A stretch of 64,000 nt of DNA from Bacteroidota bacterium (lineage in GTDB: Bacteria > Bacteroidota > Bacteroidia > Chitinophagales > Chitinophagaceae), in the NCBI GenBank assembly GCA_030706685.1, contig JAUZOA010000010.1, positions 40,451 to 104,450 on the forward strand, in the 5' to 3' direction. The translations under genes were made by a program, and so were the position numbers. The notes beneath the pieces are model-generated. The model was not told the origin of the DNA. It saw only the letters and a list, made by a program, of their open reading frames with translations, and did not search any database. Shown here in pieces: positions 63,878 to 64,000 of this stretch (its first letter is position 1; every line of letters begins with the position of its first letter).

Positions 63878-63970
63878 ATGTGGACAAAGGATTATGTACG
63901 GGCGCTTTTTGGTTTTCTTTTAGGATGGCTTGTAGGCCTTGCGCTATGCCTTCTTTTATTCCCTGCTTAA
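63878..63970 (+). CDS. Possible small membrane protein
   Basis: A 30-codon frame giving MWTKDYVRALFGFLLGW followed by LVGLALCLLLFPA: a short basic/charged start and one hydrophobic helix. It follows promoter-like boxes at 63822-63846 and lies at the right end of the window. Such small membrane proteins are often missed; without homologues or expression data this is only a candidate. Confidence 0.3.
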   Translation: MWTKDYVRALFGFLLGWLVGLALCLLLFPA

Positions 63971-64000
63971 GCCCTACTTTATACCCTTGTTCTTTGCTTA

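Overview
This 64 kb window is chromosomal DNA of a member of the Bacteroidota, most likely a chitinophagaceae-like organism. The indications are a type IX secretion (T9SS) type A cargo protein, a gliding-motility-type C-terminal-domain protein next to a PorP/SprF-family protein, paired glutamine synthetases of types III and II, weak Shine-Dalgarno signals, and promoters of the Bacteroidota type (TAnnTTTG at -7). Genus and species cannot be fixed from the sequence alone.

Layout. 0-13 kb: M19 dipeptidase, a large FAD/Fe-S dehydrogenase, a DUF4382 lipoprotein behind a sigma-54-like promoter, then a minus-strand block (GHL10 lipoprotein, DUF559 nuclease between two direct repeats, an acyltransferase-like membrane protein, an LTA-synthase-like sulfatase, an M23 peptidase). 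13-25 kb: a T9SS cargo protein, a DoxX-family pseudogene, an 11-bp repeat array, and mostly exported sugar or ester enzymes (ThuA, esterase, CAAX protease, TolB-like propeller, sugar isomerase, TlpA-like double thioredoxin). 25-32 kb: two glutamine synthetases, then a three-gene minus operon (EpsG-like membrane protein, APH-like kinase, HAD phosphatase). 32-47 kb: purL, hldD, proC, a methyltransferase followed by a remnant of a second proC 3' end, two unknown genes, an unknown exported protein whose 5' end is interrupted by a small MITE-like insertion, an amidohydrolase, pyrG, yidC. 47-55 kb: TPR protein, comA-aroE, thioesterase, the overlapping rdgB / ECF sigma / anti-sigma-like cluster, ilvE. 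55-64 kb: motility-type adhesin plus PorP/SprF, rpsL-rpsG, an antisense histone H1-like gene, fusA, and a tRNA-like small RNA with its own promoter and terminator.

The most unusual content is between the genes. At least six intergenic elements are inverted repeats whose arms consist of 7-bp tandem units. The 7-mer differs between loci, yet both arms of one locus share it. Two further arrays have an 11-bp period. One pair of 7-bp elements also shares a homologous ~50-nt centre. The other strong observations are: the ~110 bp insertion flanked by a short target duplication that breaks the start of an exported-protein gene, whose original signal peptide can be rebuilt exactly by removing it; the tRNA-Glu-like RNA near 63.7 kb; the frameshifted DoxX remnant; and the proC 3' remnant. 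Housekeeping genes look intact throughout.
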